Below the pieces are notes generated by a model. It searched no databases. It was given only the letters and a program-made list of their open reading frames with translations, and was not told the DNA's origin. A stretch of DNA of 44,408 nt. It comes from Gammaproteobacteria bacterium. GTDB taxonomy: Bacteria; Pseudomonadota; Gammaproteobacteria; GCA-002705445; GCA-002716945. Made by a program: the position numbers and the translations under genes. Of the stretch, positions 34,001 to 43,658 are shown one piece after another (the stretch's first letter is position 1; each line of letters begins with the position of its first letter). Location of the stretch: NCBI GenBank assembly GCA_002716945.1, contig PBCF01000001.1, positions 1-44,408 on the forward strand, given 5' to 3'.

Positions 34001-34654
34001 ATGGAATTTAAACAAGTTAAGAATTTTTTAATAGATATGGATGGAGTTATATTAGATATAAAGTATGACCATTTTTTTTGGCAAGAACATATGCCTATGG
34101 AATATGCAAAAAAAAATGACCTAAGTCTAATAGAGTCAAAAAAAATACTCCATCAAATTTTTTATTATAAAACTAAAACTAAAGACTGGTATGATCTAGA
34201 TTACTGGTCAAATATGATTGGGATAGATGTGCTAAAAGAGAAAAATAAAAAAGATAACATGGATAAAATAAAATTAAATGATGATGCTATAGATTTTCTA
34301 CAAGTATTAAAAAAATTAGATAAAAAAGTTTTTTTAATTACAAATGCACATAAGAAAACCCTGGATTTAAAAATGTCTAAATTTCCATTGAATAAATATT
34401 TTGATAACATGATATGCTCTCATGAATTAAATTATGTAAAAGAAGAAATACCTTTTTGGTACATGTTAAAAAGAAAATTAAATATAAATTTTGAGAATAC
34501 AGTTTTAATAGAAGATACTTATGAAAACATCAAAGCTGCATATCTTTCAGGTATTAATAATTTTATATATATTTCGGAAGTTGAAAAACAGAATAATGAA
34601 ATTAATATGACCAGAATTAAATCATTAAAGGAAATTTCTTCTGCATTCAAATAG
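34001..34654 (+). CDS. yrfG: GMP/IMP nucleotidase, YrfG-like HAD hydrolase
   Basis: This 217-residue HAD-superfamily phosphatase has motif I IDMDGVILDIKYD, motif II LITNAHKKTL and motif IV-like LIEDTYENIKAAYLSG. FFWQEHMPMEYAKK is typical of YrfG, which dephosphorylates GMP and IMP. ATG 34001 is preferred over TTG 33995. Its 3' end overlaps the convergent ubiC by 30 bp. Confidence 0.88.
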   Translation: MEFKQVKNFLIDMDGVILDIKYDHFFWQEHMPMEYAKKNDLSLIESKKILHQIFYYKTKTKDWYDLDYWSNMIGIDVLKEKNKKDNMDKIKLNDDAIDFLQVLKKLDKKVFLITNAHKKTLDLKMSKFPLNKYFDNMICSHELNYVKEEIPFWYMLKRKLNINFENTVLIEDTYENIKAAYLSGINNFIYISEVEKQNNEINMTRIKSLKEISSAFK

Positions 34655-35149
34655 GGTTAAATCATTATATAACTCTGGGAAAGTTAACCATTCTTGCACA
34701 AATATATATTTTTTTTTAAATCTATAAATAATATTTCTTGTTATTTGCGGTAAATCTCCATGTACAGAATAATCTGTATAAATTTTTTTATATTTTTTTC
34801 GCTTTAATATGAAAGTGCCTAAAGATCTTCCTTTTAGATGCGGTATTAACCTTTCTTTCCCAGTCAGATTTTTCATAGAAATAATGCTTAATGCTTTTAT
34901 AGGTAATCCATCAATTTTAACTGAATCTAATTCTACAGACCTAACAAAACATAAGCCAGGAAAATATAATCTAAGTTCTGGGTTAATTTTTTTACTACAT
35001 GAATTAATATGAGTAATATTTACTTTCTTTTTAATTGTGCTTAGTCGTCTTGTTAATGAACAGTTATCTATAGCCATTAGTTTTTGCTCAAATCTGAGAT
35101 TCTTTAGAGGTCTCTCTTCTAGCCATTTATTTAAATATTTATATTTCAT
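34625..35149 (-). CDS. ubiC: Chorismate pyruvate-lyase
   Basis: UbiC converts chorismate to 4-hydroxybenzoate, the head group of ubiquinone. The 174-residue protein is divergent but shows CSLTRRLS (family GSLTRRL), CFVRSVEL in the position of the (A)RTVIP strand, and KGRSLGTFIL in the position of the R.LG..LF motif. It begins 1 bp after recG and is separated from ubiA by about 13 kb. Moderate confidence because overall similarity is low. Confidence 0.78.
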   Translation of the reverse strand: MKYKYLNKWLEERPLKNLRFEQKLMAIDNCSLTRRLSTIKKKVNITHINSCSKKINPELRLYFPGLCFVRSVELDSVKIDGLPIKALSIISMKNLTGKERLIPHLKGRSLGTFILKRKKYKKIYTDYSVHGDLPQITRNIIYRFKKKYIFVQEWLTFPELYNDLTLFECRRNFL

Positions 35150-35150
35150 T

Positions 35151-37229
35151 TTATAATTCTATATTTTTTTCATTTTGTTTATTCCATCTTTCCAGAAGAA
35201 TATTTATTTTATCATTGTCAATAAATTTTAATTCCTTTTCAGATTCAATAATTAAGTTATGATATAAAATTGCATCCTGAGCTGTTGCCAAAGCGAAATC
35301 ATGATTTGTCCCAGATTGTTTATAGCCAAGATACTCACCAGATCCTCTTAGTCTTAAATCTTCTTCTGCAATAACAAATCCATTTTGTGAATTCTTGAGT
35401 ACATTCAAACGTTCTAAACTAACTTCGTTAAGCTTATTTGAGTGTATTAAGAAACAAAAACTATTTTGATACCCCCTTCCTACTCTACCTCTAAGTTGAT
35501 GTAATTGTGAAAGTCCAAACCTCTCTGCATTCTCAATTACAATGCCTAGCGCATTGGGTGCATCCACGCCAACCTCAATCATTGTTGTACAAACAAGTAT
35601 ATCTAACTCATGATTCATAAAACTATCAATAGATTTTTTATTTTCATAATCAGATTGCCTGCCATGTAAACAGCCTATTTTATATTTACTAAAAACTTTT
35701 AATAATTTTTCATATACACCTGTCACATATTCTGCTTCTAAATTTTCTGTAAAATTTATACATGGGCAAACCCAATAAACTTGTCCTTTATTTTTTATTA
35801 TTGATAAAATTTTCTCGTATAATTGTTCATAATTTTGTTCATTTATTAAGCAAGTTTCTATTGGTTTTCTATTTTTTGGCATATCATCCATTATTGAATA
35901 ATCTAAACCTTGATATAAAACCAGAGACAGAGAACGAGGGATAGGTGTTGCTGACAAGAAAAGTTGGTGTGGTTGTAATTTTGTTTGAGAATCAGCGTTG
36001 ACAATAATCTCTCTTTGTTTTACACCAAATTTATGTTGTTCATCAATTACCACCAAACCTAAAGATTTAAATTTATTACAATTATGTAAAAGTGAATGCG
36101 TACCTATAACAATATCAGTTTGCCCAGATAATAGATTATCTAAAACTAAATTTTTTTCTGCTGATTTTAAATTATTTTTTAATATAGATATTTTTATATT
36201 CAAAGATGAAAAAAATGATGTAAATGTTGTGTAATGTTGGTCGCATAATATTTCTGTCGGAACCAATACAGCTGCTTGATGTCCTGACCTAACTATATAA
36301 TAGCATGCAAATGCCGCCACCAAAGTTTTACCAGATCCAACATCTCCTTGCAGCAATCTTTTCATAAGTCTATTAGATTTAAGGTTTATCTTGATATCCT
36401 CTAAAGATTTTGATTGTGATTTTGTTAAGGTAAAAGGGAGATTATTAATAATTTTCATTTCTTCTTCTTTATCTATATTAATTTTAAGATGATAGTTTCT
36501 TGGAAGTGAATTTAATTTTTTATTTAGCATCAGTTTATAAGCAAATAGTTCTTCTAAAATAAATCTTTGGCGAGAAATTAAAAAATTTTTCTGTGCTGTA
36601 TCATAGTTATTATTATCTGGAAAATGGCAATACTTAATAGCATTAGTATAATTTGGTATATTAAGTTTAGCTAAAAAGTTACTATCAAAAACATCTATCA
36701 AACTTTCATTGGTATCTAAAGCTTGAAACGCCAATTTAATAAGTTTTCTAAATTTATATTGAGATATAAGTTTCTTTGTTTGATAGTATGGAGTTACTAA
36801 TTCTAATGTGTCTCCTTTTTTAATTTTCTCTACTTCTGGATGTATAATTTCTCTTAGATTATTTTTTTTATATAATATTCCTGAGAACCTAATCTTATCA
36901 CCAACTCTCAAGTGTGAAAATATAACTATTTTATGAATAAATCTGATTTGAATTATTCCTTGCCCGATATCTACTTCTGCAATTAGGTTTGCTCTATAGC
37001 CTTTTGTTCGAAAAATTTTTTTTACCAGGCCGATAAGAAGAACTTTCTCTCCAGAGTCAATATTGTCTAAATTTGATAAAGCTGTTTTATCTATCAAGAA
37101 AGAAGGTAAATAAAGAATTAAATCTGATAGTTTATTAATACCTAAGACACTTAAAGATTCTAAGGTTTTTGGACCAACTCCATCTAATTTTTGTAAAGTA
37201 TCATTATTAGACAAAGTTGTTACAGACAT
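35151..37229 (-). CDS. recG: ATP-dependent DNA helicase RecG
   Basis: RecG remodels stalled replication forks and Holliday junctions. The 692-residue protein has the N-terminal wedge/OB domain (about 1-230), Walker A LLQGDVGSGKTLVAA, the DEQH box LVVIDEQHKFGVKQRE, SATPIPRSLSLVLY, and the C-terminal RGRVGRGYQNSFCFL and LRGSGEYLG (TRG motif). Length is normal. It follows ridA by 3 bp. Confidence 0.97.
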   Translation of the reverse strand: MSVTTLSNNDTLQKLDGVGPKTLESLSVLGINKLSDLILYLPSFLIDKTALSNLDNIDSGEKVLLIGLVKKIFRTKGYRANLIAEVDIGQGIIQIRFIHKIVIFSHLRVGDKIRFSGILYKKNNLREIIHPEVEKIKKGDTLELVTPYYQTKKLISQYKFRKLIKLAFQALDTNESLIDVFDSNFLAKLNIPNYTNAIKYCHFPDNNNYDTAQKNFLISRQRFILEELFAYKLMLNKKLNSLPRNYHLKINIDKEEEMKIINNLPFTLTKSQSKSLEDIKINLKSNRLMKRLLQGDVGSGKTLVAAFACYYIVRSGHQAAVLVPTEILCDQHYTTFTSFFSSLNIKISILKNNLKSAEKNLVLDNLLSGQTDIVIGTHSLLHNCNKFKSLGLVVIDEQHKFGVKQREIIVNADSQTKLQPHQLFLSATPIPRSLSLVLYQGLDYSIMDDMPKNRKPIETCLINEQNYEQLYEKILSIIKNKGQVYWVCPCINFTENLEAEYVTGVYEKLLKVFSKYKIGCLHGRQSDYENKKSIDSFMNHELDILVCTTMIEVGVDAPNALGIVIENAERFGLSQLHQLRGRVGRGYQNSFCFLIHSNKLNEVSLERLNVLKNSQNGFVIAEEDLRLRGSGEYLGYKQSGTNHDFALATAQDAILYHNLIIESEKELKFIDNDKINILLERWNKQNEKNIEL

Positions 37230-37232
37230 AAA

Positions 37233-37622
37233 TCAATCACCTACATATAAAATTGCATCCATTTCTATTTTTACGTCTTTTGGTAATTTACTCACTTCTA
37301 CAGCAGCTCTTGCTGGGTATGGTTTTTTAAAAAAAGATCCCATAGCTATGTTTACATCTTGAAAACAATCTAAGTCCGTTAAATAAACTGTAATCTTGAT
37401 ACAGTCATTAATGTTTGCATCTGATGCCATAGCAATTGAGTTAATATTTTTTAGTACTTGTGAAATTTGATCTTTAATAGAATCTCCTACAACCTGCATT
37501 GTTTTTGGATTAAGAGGTATTTGGCCAGATATAAAAATGAAATCTCTTACTTTGACTGCCTGAGAGTAAGCACCAATAGCAGATGGAGCATCAGAAGTAT
37601 TGATTTCAATTTTTTTTGACAT
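37233..37622 (-). CDS. ridA: RidA family reactive imine deaminase
   Basis: RidA hydrolyses reactive 2-aminoacrylate-type enamines. The 129-residue chorismate-mutase-like-fold protein has APSAIGAYSQAVKV, ISGQIPLNPKT, a conserved Arg in YPARAAVEVSKLPKD and the terminal Glu in VKIEMDAIL. It overlaps the DUF971 gene by 1 bp. Confidence 0.95.
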   Translation of the reverse strand: MSKKIEINTSDAPSAIGAYSQAVKVRDFIFISGQIPLNPKTMQVVGDSIKDQISQVLKNINSIAMASDANINDCIKITVYLTDLDCFQDVNIAMGSFFKKPYPARAAVEVSKLPKDVKIEMDAILYVGD

Positions 37623-37978
37623 TAATTTTTTTTCCTATTGACGCCTGCTTTTTTTAATTTTTCCAAATAAGCATTCCAATTAGTTTCATGGTTGACTGAT
37701 AGTTCATATAGGTAATCCCATGAATACAGACCTGTATTGTGACCGTCATCAAAAATTAATTTTACTGCATAATTTCCAACTGGTTCGATATTATCAATAA
37801 AAACATTTTCTTTGCCTATCTGTAATTTTTCTTGGCCTTCACCATGACCTTTAACCTCCGCAGAAGGAGAAAAACAACGAAGATACTCTGAAGGTAATTC
37901 AGCTTTCACACCATCTTCAAATGATATAACTAGAGTGTTACTTTTTTTTCTATGTAATATTTCTGTTGGACGTTTCAT
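37622..37978 (-). CDS. DUF971 (GBBH-like N-terminal domain) protein
   Basis: This 118-residue protein is a stand-alone DUF971 domain, related to the zinc-binding N-terminal domain of gamma-butyrobetaine hydroxylase. It contains LPSEYLRCFSPSAEVKGHG, EPVGNYAVKLIFDDGHNTGLYSWDYLY (key motif DDGHNTGLYSWDYLY). Some relatives have been linked to Fe-S protein handling; function here is unassigned. Adjacency to hslU is conserved in many gammaproteobacteria. Confidence 0.9.
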   Translation of the reverse strand: MKRPTEILHRKKSNTLVISFEDGVKAELPSEYLRCFSPSAEVKGHGEGQEKLQIGKENVFIDNIEPVGNYAVKLIFDDGHNTGLYSWDYLYELSVNHETNWNAYLEKLKKAGVNRKKN

Positions 37979-37980
37979 GA

Positions 37981-39321
37981 CTATAATATATAACGGCTTA
38001 GGTCTTCATTTTCAGTTAGTTCATCTAAATATTTTAAAACATATTTTTCATCAATGTCGAACTTCTTTTTTGATAAATCACTTGCATCAAATGATAAGGT
38101 CTCCAGTAACCTTTCCATTATTGTGTGTAATCTACGAGCCCCTATATTTTCAGTTTTTTCATTTACTTTCCAGGCAATCTCAGCAATTTTATTTATAGCG
38201 CAATCTTTAAAGTTTATATTAATTCCCTCCGTATCTAATAACGCCTTATATTGATCTGTTATAGAAAAATTTGGTTCTCTTAGAATTAATTTAAAATCAT
38301 TAATGTCTAATGCTTTTAATTCTACACGGATTGGTAATCTTCCTTGTAACTCAGGTATTAAATCCGAAGGTTTTGACAAATGAAATGCACCAGATGCTAT
38401 GAATAGTATATGATCAGTCTTTATCATTCCATACTTAGTGGATACAGTGCATCCTTCTACAAGTGGCAATAAATCTCGTTGAACGCCTTCTCTTGATACA
38501 TCCACACCACCCGATGAACTTTTTTGAGCAACTTTATCAATTTCATCTATAAAAACAATCCCGTTCTGCTCTACTATTTTTAAAGCTTCAGATTTTAAGT
38601 CCTCATCGTTAACCAATTTTTTTGCCTCTTGGTCGGCGATAAGTTTGAAAGCATCTTTAATTTTCATTCTTTGTGATTTTGTTTCAGAATTAGAAAAATT
38701 TTTAAACATACCTTGCAGCTGATTCGTCATATCTTCCATGCCTGGAGGGGCCATTATTTCAAATGAAGCTTGGTTTTTTGGAACATCAATCTCTATTTCC
38801 TTATCATCTAATTTTCCTTCTCTTAATTCTTTTCTTAATTTCTGTCTCGTGTCTTTGTTTTTATTTGTTTTTTGATCTTCCCATCCTTGCACATAATTAT
38901 CATCTCTAGATGGTAATAATTTATCTAATATTCTTTCTTCAGCTAGCTCATACGCTCTGTGCTCTACTTTAGACATCTTTTCTTCCCTAATTTGATTTAT
39001 TGCCGCATCAGCTAAATCTCTAATAATACTATCTACCTCTCTTCCTACATATCCTACTTCCGTAAATTTTGTTGCTTCAACTTTTACAAAAGGTGCTTTT
39101 GCAAGTTTAGCCAGTCTTCGAGCAATCTCAGTTTTGCCAACCCCAGTTGGACCAATCATTAGAATGTTTTTGGGAGTTATTTCATTGCTCAACTCATCTG
39201 AAAGTTGTAACCGCCTCCATCTATTTCTTAATGCTATGGCTACAGCTCTTTTCGCTTCCACTTGACCAATAATATGTTTATCAAGTTCTTGTACAACTTC
39301 CCTAGGTGTCATCTCACTCAT
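37981..39321 (-). CDS. hslU: ATP-dependent protease ATPase subunit HslU
   Basis: HslU is the AAA+ unfoldase of the HslUV protease. The 446-residue protein has the N-terminal [16 protein letters not shown], Walker [32 protein letters not shown] (pore loop GYVG), Walker [12 protein letters not shown], the arginine-finger region [12 protein letters not shown], and sensor-2 [13 protein letters not shown]. The C-terminal LSRYIL is the tail that docks into HslV. It overlaps hslV by 8 bp. Confidence 0.98.
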   Translation of the reverse strand: MSEMTPREVVQELDKHIIGQVEAKRAVAIALRNRWRRLQLSDELSNEITPKNILMIGPTGVGKTEIARRLAKLAKAPFVKVEATKFTEVGYVGREVDSIIRDLADAAINQIREEKMSKVEHRAYELAEERILDKLLPSRDDNYVQGWEDQKTNKNKDTRQKLRKELREGKLDDKEIEIDVPKNQASFEIMAPPGMEDMTNQLQGMFKNFSNSETKSQRMKIKDAFKLIADQEAKKLVNDEDLKSEALKIVEQNGIVFIDEIDKVAQKSSSGGVDVSREGVQRDLLPLVEGCTVSTKYGMIKTDHILFIASGAFHLSKPSDLIPELQGRLPIRVELKALDINDFKLILREPNFSITDQYKALLDTEGININFKDCAINKIAEIAWKVNEKTENIGARRLHTIMERLLETLSFDASDLSKKKFDIDEKYVLKYLDELTENEDLSRYIL

Positions 39322-39850
39322 CTAGATTCTCAATAGTTAAATTATTGTTAGTATAAATACAAATGCTAGAAGCAATGTTAAGACCTTTTTCAACTATATC
39401 CTTAGCATTCATTTTAGTATTTTCAACTAACGCTTTTGCTGCAGCATGTGCGTATGGTCCACCTGATCCAATTGCAATAATTGATTCCTCTGGTTCAATC
39501 ACATCTCCATTGCCAGAAATAATTAACGAAGTTTCTTTGTCAGCTACAATCAAAAGTGCTTCTAAATTACGTAGAATTTTATCAGTCCTCCAGTCTTTAG
39601 CTAATTCGACAGCCGATCTAGTTAGATGTCCACTATGTTTTTCTAATTTTGTTTCAAATTTTTCAAATAGTGTGAAAGCGTCTGCAGTTGCGCCTGCAAA
39701 TCCGGCTAAAACTTGGTCTTTATAAAGTCTACGGACTTTTTTTGCGTTTCCTTTCATTACAGTGTTACCAAGAGTAACCTGCCCATCTCCACCAACAACT
39801 ACTGTCTTACCCGTTCTAACACAAAGTATTGTAGTACCATGAAATTTCAT
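39314..39850 (-). CDS. hslV: ATP-dependent protease peptidase subunit HslV
   Basis: HslV is the proteasome-like N-terminal-nucleophile peptidase. The 178-residue protein starts MKFHGTTIL; cleavage after Gly5 would expose the catalytic Thr6. The [19 protein letters not shown] and [14 protein letters not shown] segments and [14 protein letters not shown] are canonical. The short propeptide differs from E. coli HslV, in which only Met precedes Thr. It begins 1 bp or less after xerC. Confidence 0.98.
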   Translation of the reverse strand: MKFHGTTILCVRTGKTVVVGGDGQVTLGNTVMKGNAKKVRRLYKDQVLAGFAGATADAFTLFEKFETKLEKHSGHLTRSAVELAKDWRTDKILRNLEALLIVADKETSLIISGNGDVIEPEESIIAIGSGGPYAHAAAKALVENTKMNAKDIVEKGLNIASSICIYTNNNLTIENLDE

Positions 39851-40756
39851 TTATATCTCCTCTGTTAAATTTGCTCTCGGATGACTTTTCTTGTAAACAC
39901 TTTTTAAGTGCTTAAAATCTAGATTTGTATAAATCTGTGTAGTGCTAATATCTTCATGCCCAAGAAATTCTTGTACAGCACGTAAATCACCCGATGACTC
40001 AAGCAAATGAGTAGCACATGTATGTCTTATAGTATGTGGGCTAATTTTACAATGTAAACCCTGAAATTTAACCCAGTAATTTAGTCTATTCTGAACAGAT
40101 CTGTTTGATAGCCTACCACCAAATTTATTAGTGAAAAGAGCATCGTTTTTGTGTTTGGCATAACTAGATCTAACTTGAAGCCAGTGACTTAATGCGGCTA
40201 TTGCATGTGTACCAACTGGAAGGTATCTTTGCTTTTTCCCCTTACCATATACAGAGATTGATTTTGTTGAAAAATCTATAGAATTAGTATTTAAAGATGT
40301 AACTTCACTTAATCTGAGAGCAGAGCTGTACATAAGTTCAATAATTGCTTTATCTCTAATTGCTACGTGATTTTTTGTTGGAATAGAACACAGAAGATTT
40401 ATTTGGTCTATTGTCAACACTGAGGGCAAATGCTTTGGTGTTTTTGGTGTCCTTAATGATTTAGATGGATTTTCTTTTATATATCGTTGTCTAACCAGAT
40501 AATTAAAAAACGACCTAATAGTCGATGTTTTTCTTGCTATTGATGTTGCAGATAACCCTTTTCTATGAAGTTTTTTAATATATTCTTGTATATCTTCATT
40601 ACGAACTTTATCTATAAAAACTATATTTTTAGTATTTAAAAATTCTTCAAATTTTTTAAGATCAAGATTATAGTTTTTTATAGTGTCTTCTGTATATCTT
40701 TTTTCAATTTTAATAAAAGACATAAATTTTTTTAGAGATTCTGATATATTATTCAT
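39851..40756 (-). CDS. xerC: Tyrosine recombinase XerC
   Basis: XerC, with XerD, resolves chromosome dimers at dif. The protein (about 301 residues from ATG 40756) has an N-terminal SAM-like domain (about 1-95) and the catalytic domain with Arg in YSSALRLSEVTSL, HxxR in SPHTIRHTCATH, the second His in FLGHEDISTTQIYT and the nucleophile Tyr in that motif. I prefer ATG 40756, which overlaps dapF by 8 bp; the longer frame starts at 40783. The DUF484 gene normally between dapF and xerC is absent. Confidence 0.93.
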   Translation of the reverse strand: MNNISESLKKFMSFIKIEKRYTEDTIKNYNLDLKKFEEFLNTKNIVFIDKVRNEDIQEYIKKLHRKGLSATSIARKTSTIRSFFNYLVRQRYIKENPSKSLRTPKTPKHLPSVLTIDQINLLCSIPTKNHVAIRDKAIIELMYSSALRLSEVTSLNTNSIDFSTKSISVYGKGKKQRYLPVGTHAIAALSHWLQVRSSYAKHKNDALFTNKFGGRLSNRSVQNRLNYWVKFQGLHCKISPHTIRHTCATHLLESSGDLRAVQEFLGHEDISTTQIYTNLDFKHLKSVYKKSHPRANLTEEI

Positions 40757-41510
40757 TCCAAACCCCATCATATTCAAACTCACTTGGCCCTACTAATTTT
40801 AGAGACATCATATCATCCCAGTGCACTTCTAATATTCCACCTTCTTGTTCTACTTTTATTGGAGAATGTAAAAGCGAGGGATTGTGCTTAATCACATACG
40901 CTACAGCTGCAATAGCTCCACTACCACATGATTTAGTCCATCCTGCTCCTCTTTCTTTTACCTTGATTCTAAGTAAATTATTTTCATCTAGCTCTCCTAA
41001 TATAAAAGTAAAATTGAATTCAGATAGAAATGTACTATGAATATCATCAGAAGTATCACCTTCAATCACAAAATGTTTGTTGCCAACATTTACAATTTCT
41101 CCTATATAGTCATTATGTTTTAGCTCATGCTCATCTTGTGACAAAAAAATAGGCTTGCCGAGATCTACTGATATTTTGTCGTTATCTATAATTTTGGCAG
41201 TATAATCTTTGTTACAAACAACAATTGTTGACTCGATAGTTGAAAATTTTTTATTCAGATATAACATGATAGCTCTCAAACCATTACCACATTGGCATGC
41301 AGTTGTACCATCACTATTATAAATTTTACAAAATACTTTTGTGATATCAGATGTATTTATTAGCAATAACTGATCACAGCCAATATTTTTACGGGAACAT
41401 ATTTTAGTTATATTCTCATGAGTTTCGTCAAAATTCTCATTATTAATATCAATGATTACAAAATCATTGCCTTGGCTATTCATTTTAGTAAAATTAATAT
41501 CTTGGTTCAT
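40749..41510 (-). CDS. dapF: Diaminopimelate epimerase
   Basis: DapF converts LL- to meso-diaminopimelate for lysine and peptidoglycan. The 253-residue protein has FTKMNSQGNDFVIID, the first catalytic Cys in CQCGNGLRAIM and the second in GWTKSCGSGAIAAVAY. It lies 35 bp after lysA in the same orientation. Confidence 0.97.
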   Translation of the reverse strand: MNQDINFTKMNSQGNDFVIIDINNENFDETHENITKICSRKNIGCDQLLLINTSDITKVFCKIYNSDGTTACQCGNGLRAIMLYLNKKFSTIESTIVVCNKDYTAKIIDNDKISVDLGKPIFLSQDEHELKHNDYIGEIVNVGNKHFVIEGDTSDDIHSTFLSEFNFTFILGELDENNLLRIKVKERGAGWTKSCGSGAIAAVAYVIKHNPSLLHSPIKVEQEGGILEVHWDDMMSLKLVGPSEFEYDGVWNE

Positions 41511-41545
41511 ATAAATATATTATGCGAACAAAGTATTAAACACAA

Positions 41546-42790
41546 TTAGACATTTGTTTTTTCATTAGAAAGCAATTGATCATATGTCTCTCTACTTCTA
41601 ATAACCTGAACCTCATCATTAATAATCATTAGCTCTAACGGTTTTCTTCTTAAATTATAATTGGATGACAAAACTGAACCATAGGCGCCAACATTATCAA
41701 TTATAAGAAAATCGCCTTCTTCAACTTTGAAATTTCTCTCTTTGCCAAAAAAATCAGTACTTTCACAAATTGGTCCAACAACATCATATGTTTCGGCTGG
41801 AATTTTTTTATTAACAACCTCCAAAATAGAATGAAAAGCGCCGTAAAGGGGTGGTCTTATAAAATCATTCATACCAGCATCCACTATAATGAAGTTTTTT
41901 GTGTTTGTTTTTTTTAAATATTCAACACGAGTAACCAATATTGCTGAATTACCAACAATTGACCTACCAGGCTCAACTATTAGTTTTAAATCAGTTTTAC
42001 TAAGTAGATTGACTATATTCTCTATGAAATTACTTATTGATGAGATATTTTCTTTTTCATATTTAATTCCTAACCCACCGCCAATATCAATGTGATTTAT
42101 AGAAATATTTTCTTTTTTTAATAGTTCAGTGATTTCAAGTACTTTTAATATAGATTCTTTATATGGATTTGCATCTTCAATTTGCGACCCTATATGAAAA
42201 TCTATTCCTATAATCTTTATGTTAGATAAGGATAATGCATTTTTATACATGGCCATTGCTTCAGTCTGAGATACGCCAAATTTGTTATCTTTCATTCCCG
42301 TAGTTATATACGGATGGCTATCAATATTAATTTCAGGATTAACTCGTATTGCTATTTTTGCTTCCTTTTTTTTATCACAAGCAATATTATTTAACCGATA
42401 CAGCTCTGACATTGATTCAACATTAAAACAATAGATGTTCTGATCTAGCGCCATAACAATTTCTTCTTCAGTTTTACCAACGCCTGAGAAAACAATTTTT
42501 GTAGGATCACCTCCTGCTTTTATGACTTTAAGAAGTTCTCCGCCAGAAACAATATCAAAACCACAGCCTTGTTTACTTAGCAAAGATAATATATACATAG
42601 ATGAATTGGCTTTGACAGAATAACAAATTAAACTATCAATATCTTGTAAACTCGTTTGATACTCATTTAAATTATCAATAATTATATTTTCAGAATATAA
42701 ATAAAAAGGTGTCTGATAACTTTTGGCAATTTGTAAGATATTTTTACTATTAAAATATAAAATATCGTCATTATAAGTTAAGGAAGTCAA
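41546..42790 (-). CDS. lysA: Diaminopimelate decarboxylase
   Basis: LysA decarboxylates meso-DAP to lysine. The 414-residue PLP fold-III enzyme has the PLP lysine in CYSVKANSSMYIL, IDFHIGSQI, HIDIGGGLGI, VEPGRSIVGN and the catalytic Cys in GPICESTDFFG. The start is TTG 42790; the following residues LTYNDDILYFNSKNILQIA fit the Pseudomonas LysA N-terminus. It begins 2 bp after lptM. Confidence 0.97.
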   Translation of the reverse strand: MTSLTYNDDILYFNSKNILQIAKSYQTPFYLYSENIIIDNLNEYQTSLQDIDSLICYSVKANSSMYILSLLSKQGCGFDIVSGGELLKVIKAGGDPTKIVFSGVGKTEEEIVMALDQNIYCFNVESMSELYRLNNIACDKKKEAKIAIRVNPEINIDSHPYITTGMKDNKFGVSQTEAMAMYKNALSLSNIKIIGIDFHIGSQIEDANPYKESILKVLEITELLKKENISINHIDIGGGLGIKYEKENISSISNFIENIVNLLSKTDLKLIVEPGRSIVGNSAILVTRVEYLKKTNTKNFIIVDAGMNDFIRPPLYGAFHSILEVVNKKIPAETYDVVGPICESTDFFGKERNFKVEEGDFLIIDNVGAYGSVLSSNYNLRRKPLELMIINDEVQVIRSRETYDQLLSNEKTNV

Positions 42791-42792
42791 TT

Positions 42793-42960
42793 CTAATTCT
42801 CAAGATTATTTAAATTGGCTGATTGATACGAAGAATAATTATTAGTAAATGAAGATTGAGGTATCTCAAGAGGGCCTTTATTGCCACACGAAGTTATGAA
42901 CACAAATAAACCAAAAATCATAATGTTTTTTAGCAATTGATAATTTATAAATTTAGGCAT
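42793..42960 (-). CDS. lptM: LptM-like outer-membrane lipoprotein
   Basis: This 55-residue product begins at ATG 42960 and ends at TAG 42793-42795. It has a basic N-terminus, a hydrophobic segment (IMIFGLFVFI) and a lipobox ending TSC with Cys25, followed directly by GNKGPLEIP. The CGNKGPL(Y)xP motif right after the lipidated Cys, together with the position just upstream of lysA, identifies LptM (LppL/YifL), which assists LptD disulfide maturation in LPS assembly. A minus-strand TATAAT (42966-42971) lies 5 bp before the ATG. Confidence 0.88.
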   Translation of the reverse strand: MPKFINYQLLKNIMIFGLFVFITSCGNKGPLEIPQSSFTNNYSSYQSANLNNLEN

Positions 42961-42965
42961 ATCTT

Positions 42966-42973
42966 ATTATAAT
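42966..42973. promoter_or_regulatory. Palindromic bidirectional -10 element between lptM and the esterase
   Basis: ATTATAAT reads TATAAT on both strands (plus 42968-42973, minus 42971-42966). It could drive the divergent lptM (ATG 5 bp away) and the esterase (ATG 20 bp away). No matching -35 was found. Confidence 0.4.
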
Positions 42974-42992
42974 CATAATTAGATACTTATAC

Positions 42993-43658
42993 ATGAAAAA
43001 TATTGATTACAAAGATACAGTTTCTATTGGAGATAAAGATAATGCAAAATATATAATTATATGGTTTCACGGTTATGGTGCCAATAATTGGGATATGGAG
43101 CCTGTAATGAAGACATTAAATATGGTGTGCAATAATAGTTTATATATTTTTTTACCAAATGCCCCTATTACTGAAGGAAGAAGATCATGGTACCCATTGC
43201 CTAAAATCGATTCAAATAATGAAATTGTTGAAGATTATGATGGTTTGATGCGCACACACAAAATGATTCATGAGGCTATAGATTATTATCAAAATAAAAA
43301 TCCACAGCTTTTTAAAGAAAAGAAAATAATTTTTGGAGGATTTTCACAAGGTGGGGCCTTGGCATTAAGTATGCATTTAGCCGAAGATAAATTATCCTCA
43401 GGCGCAATATCAATTGCAGGATATATGCCATGTGCAACTTCTTTTGAGAATATTAATTATTCAATTAAAAATGTTTTTTTAGCTCATGGCACTAAAGATT
43501 TAACAATAACGATTGAAACACACAAGAAAACGTTAGAATTTTTAAATAGAAAAAAAATTAATGTAAATGATTTCAGCTCAACATTTGGTCACACTATCAC
43601 CAAAGAAGTAATATCAGAAACTAGCTACTGGTTAAAAGACTACTTTGGTTCTCTATAA
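42993..43658 (+). CDS. Carboxylesterase/lysophospholipase-like alpha/beta hydrolase
   Basis: This 221-residue cytosolic esterase belongs to the carboxylesterase 2/acyl-protein-thioesterase-like family. It has the oxyanion region WFHGYGANNWD, the LPNAPITEGRRSWYP motif, the nucleophile elbow FGGFSQGGALAL, Asp in AHGTKDLTI and His in FGHTITKEV. Substrate is not predictable from sequence. It overlaps the convergent unknown gene by 19 bp. Confidence 0.9.
   Translation: MKNIDYKDTVSIGDKDNAKYIIIWFHGYGANNWDMEPVMKTLNMVCNNSLYIFLPNAPITEGRRSWYPLPKIDSNNEIVEDYDGLMRTHKMIHEAIDYYQNKNPQLFKEKKIIFGGFSQGGALALSMHLAEDKLSSGAISIAGYMPCATSFENINYSIKNVFLAHGTKDLTITIETHKKTLEFLNRKKINVNDFSSTFGHTITKEVISETSYWLKDYFGSL

Noticed and set aside
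39363-39725. Ala-rich frame on plus opposite hslV
   Set aside because: Mirror of the highly conserved HslV coding sequence, no independent support.
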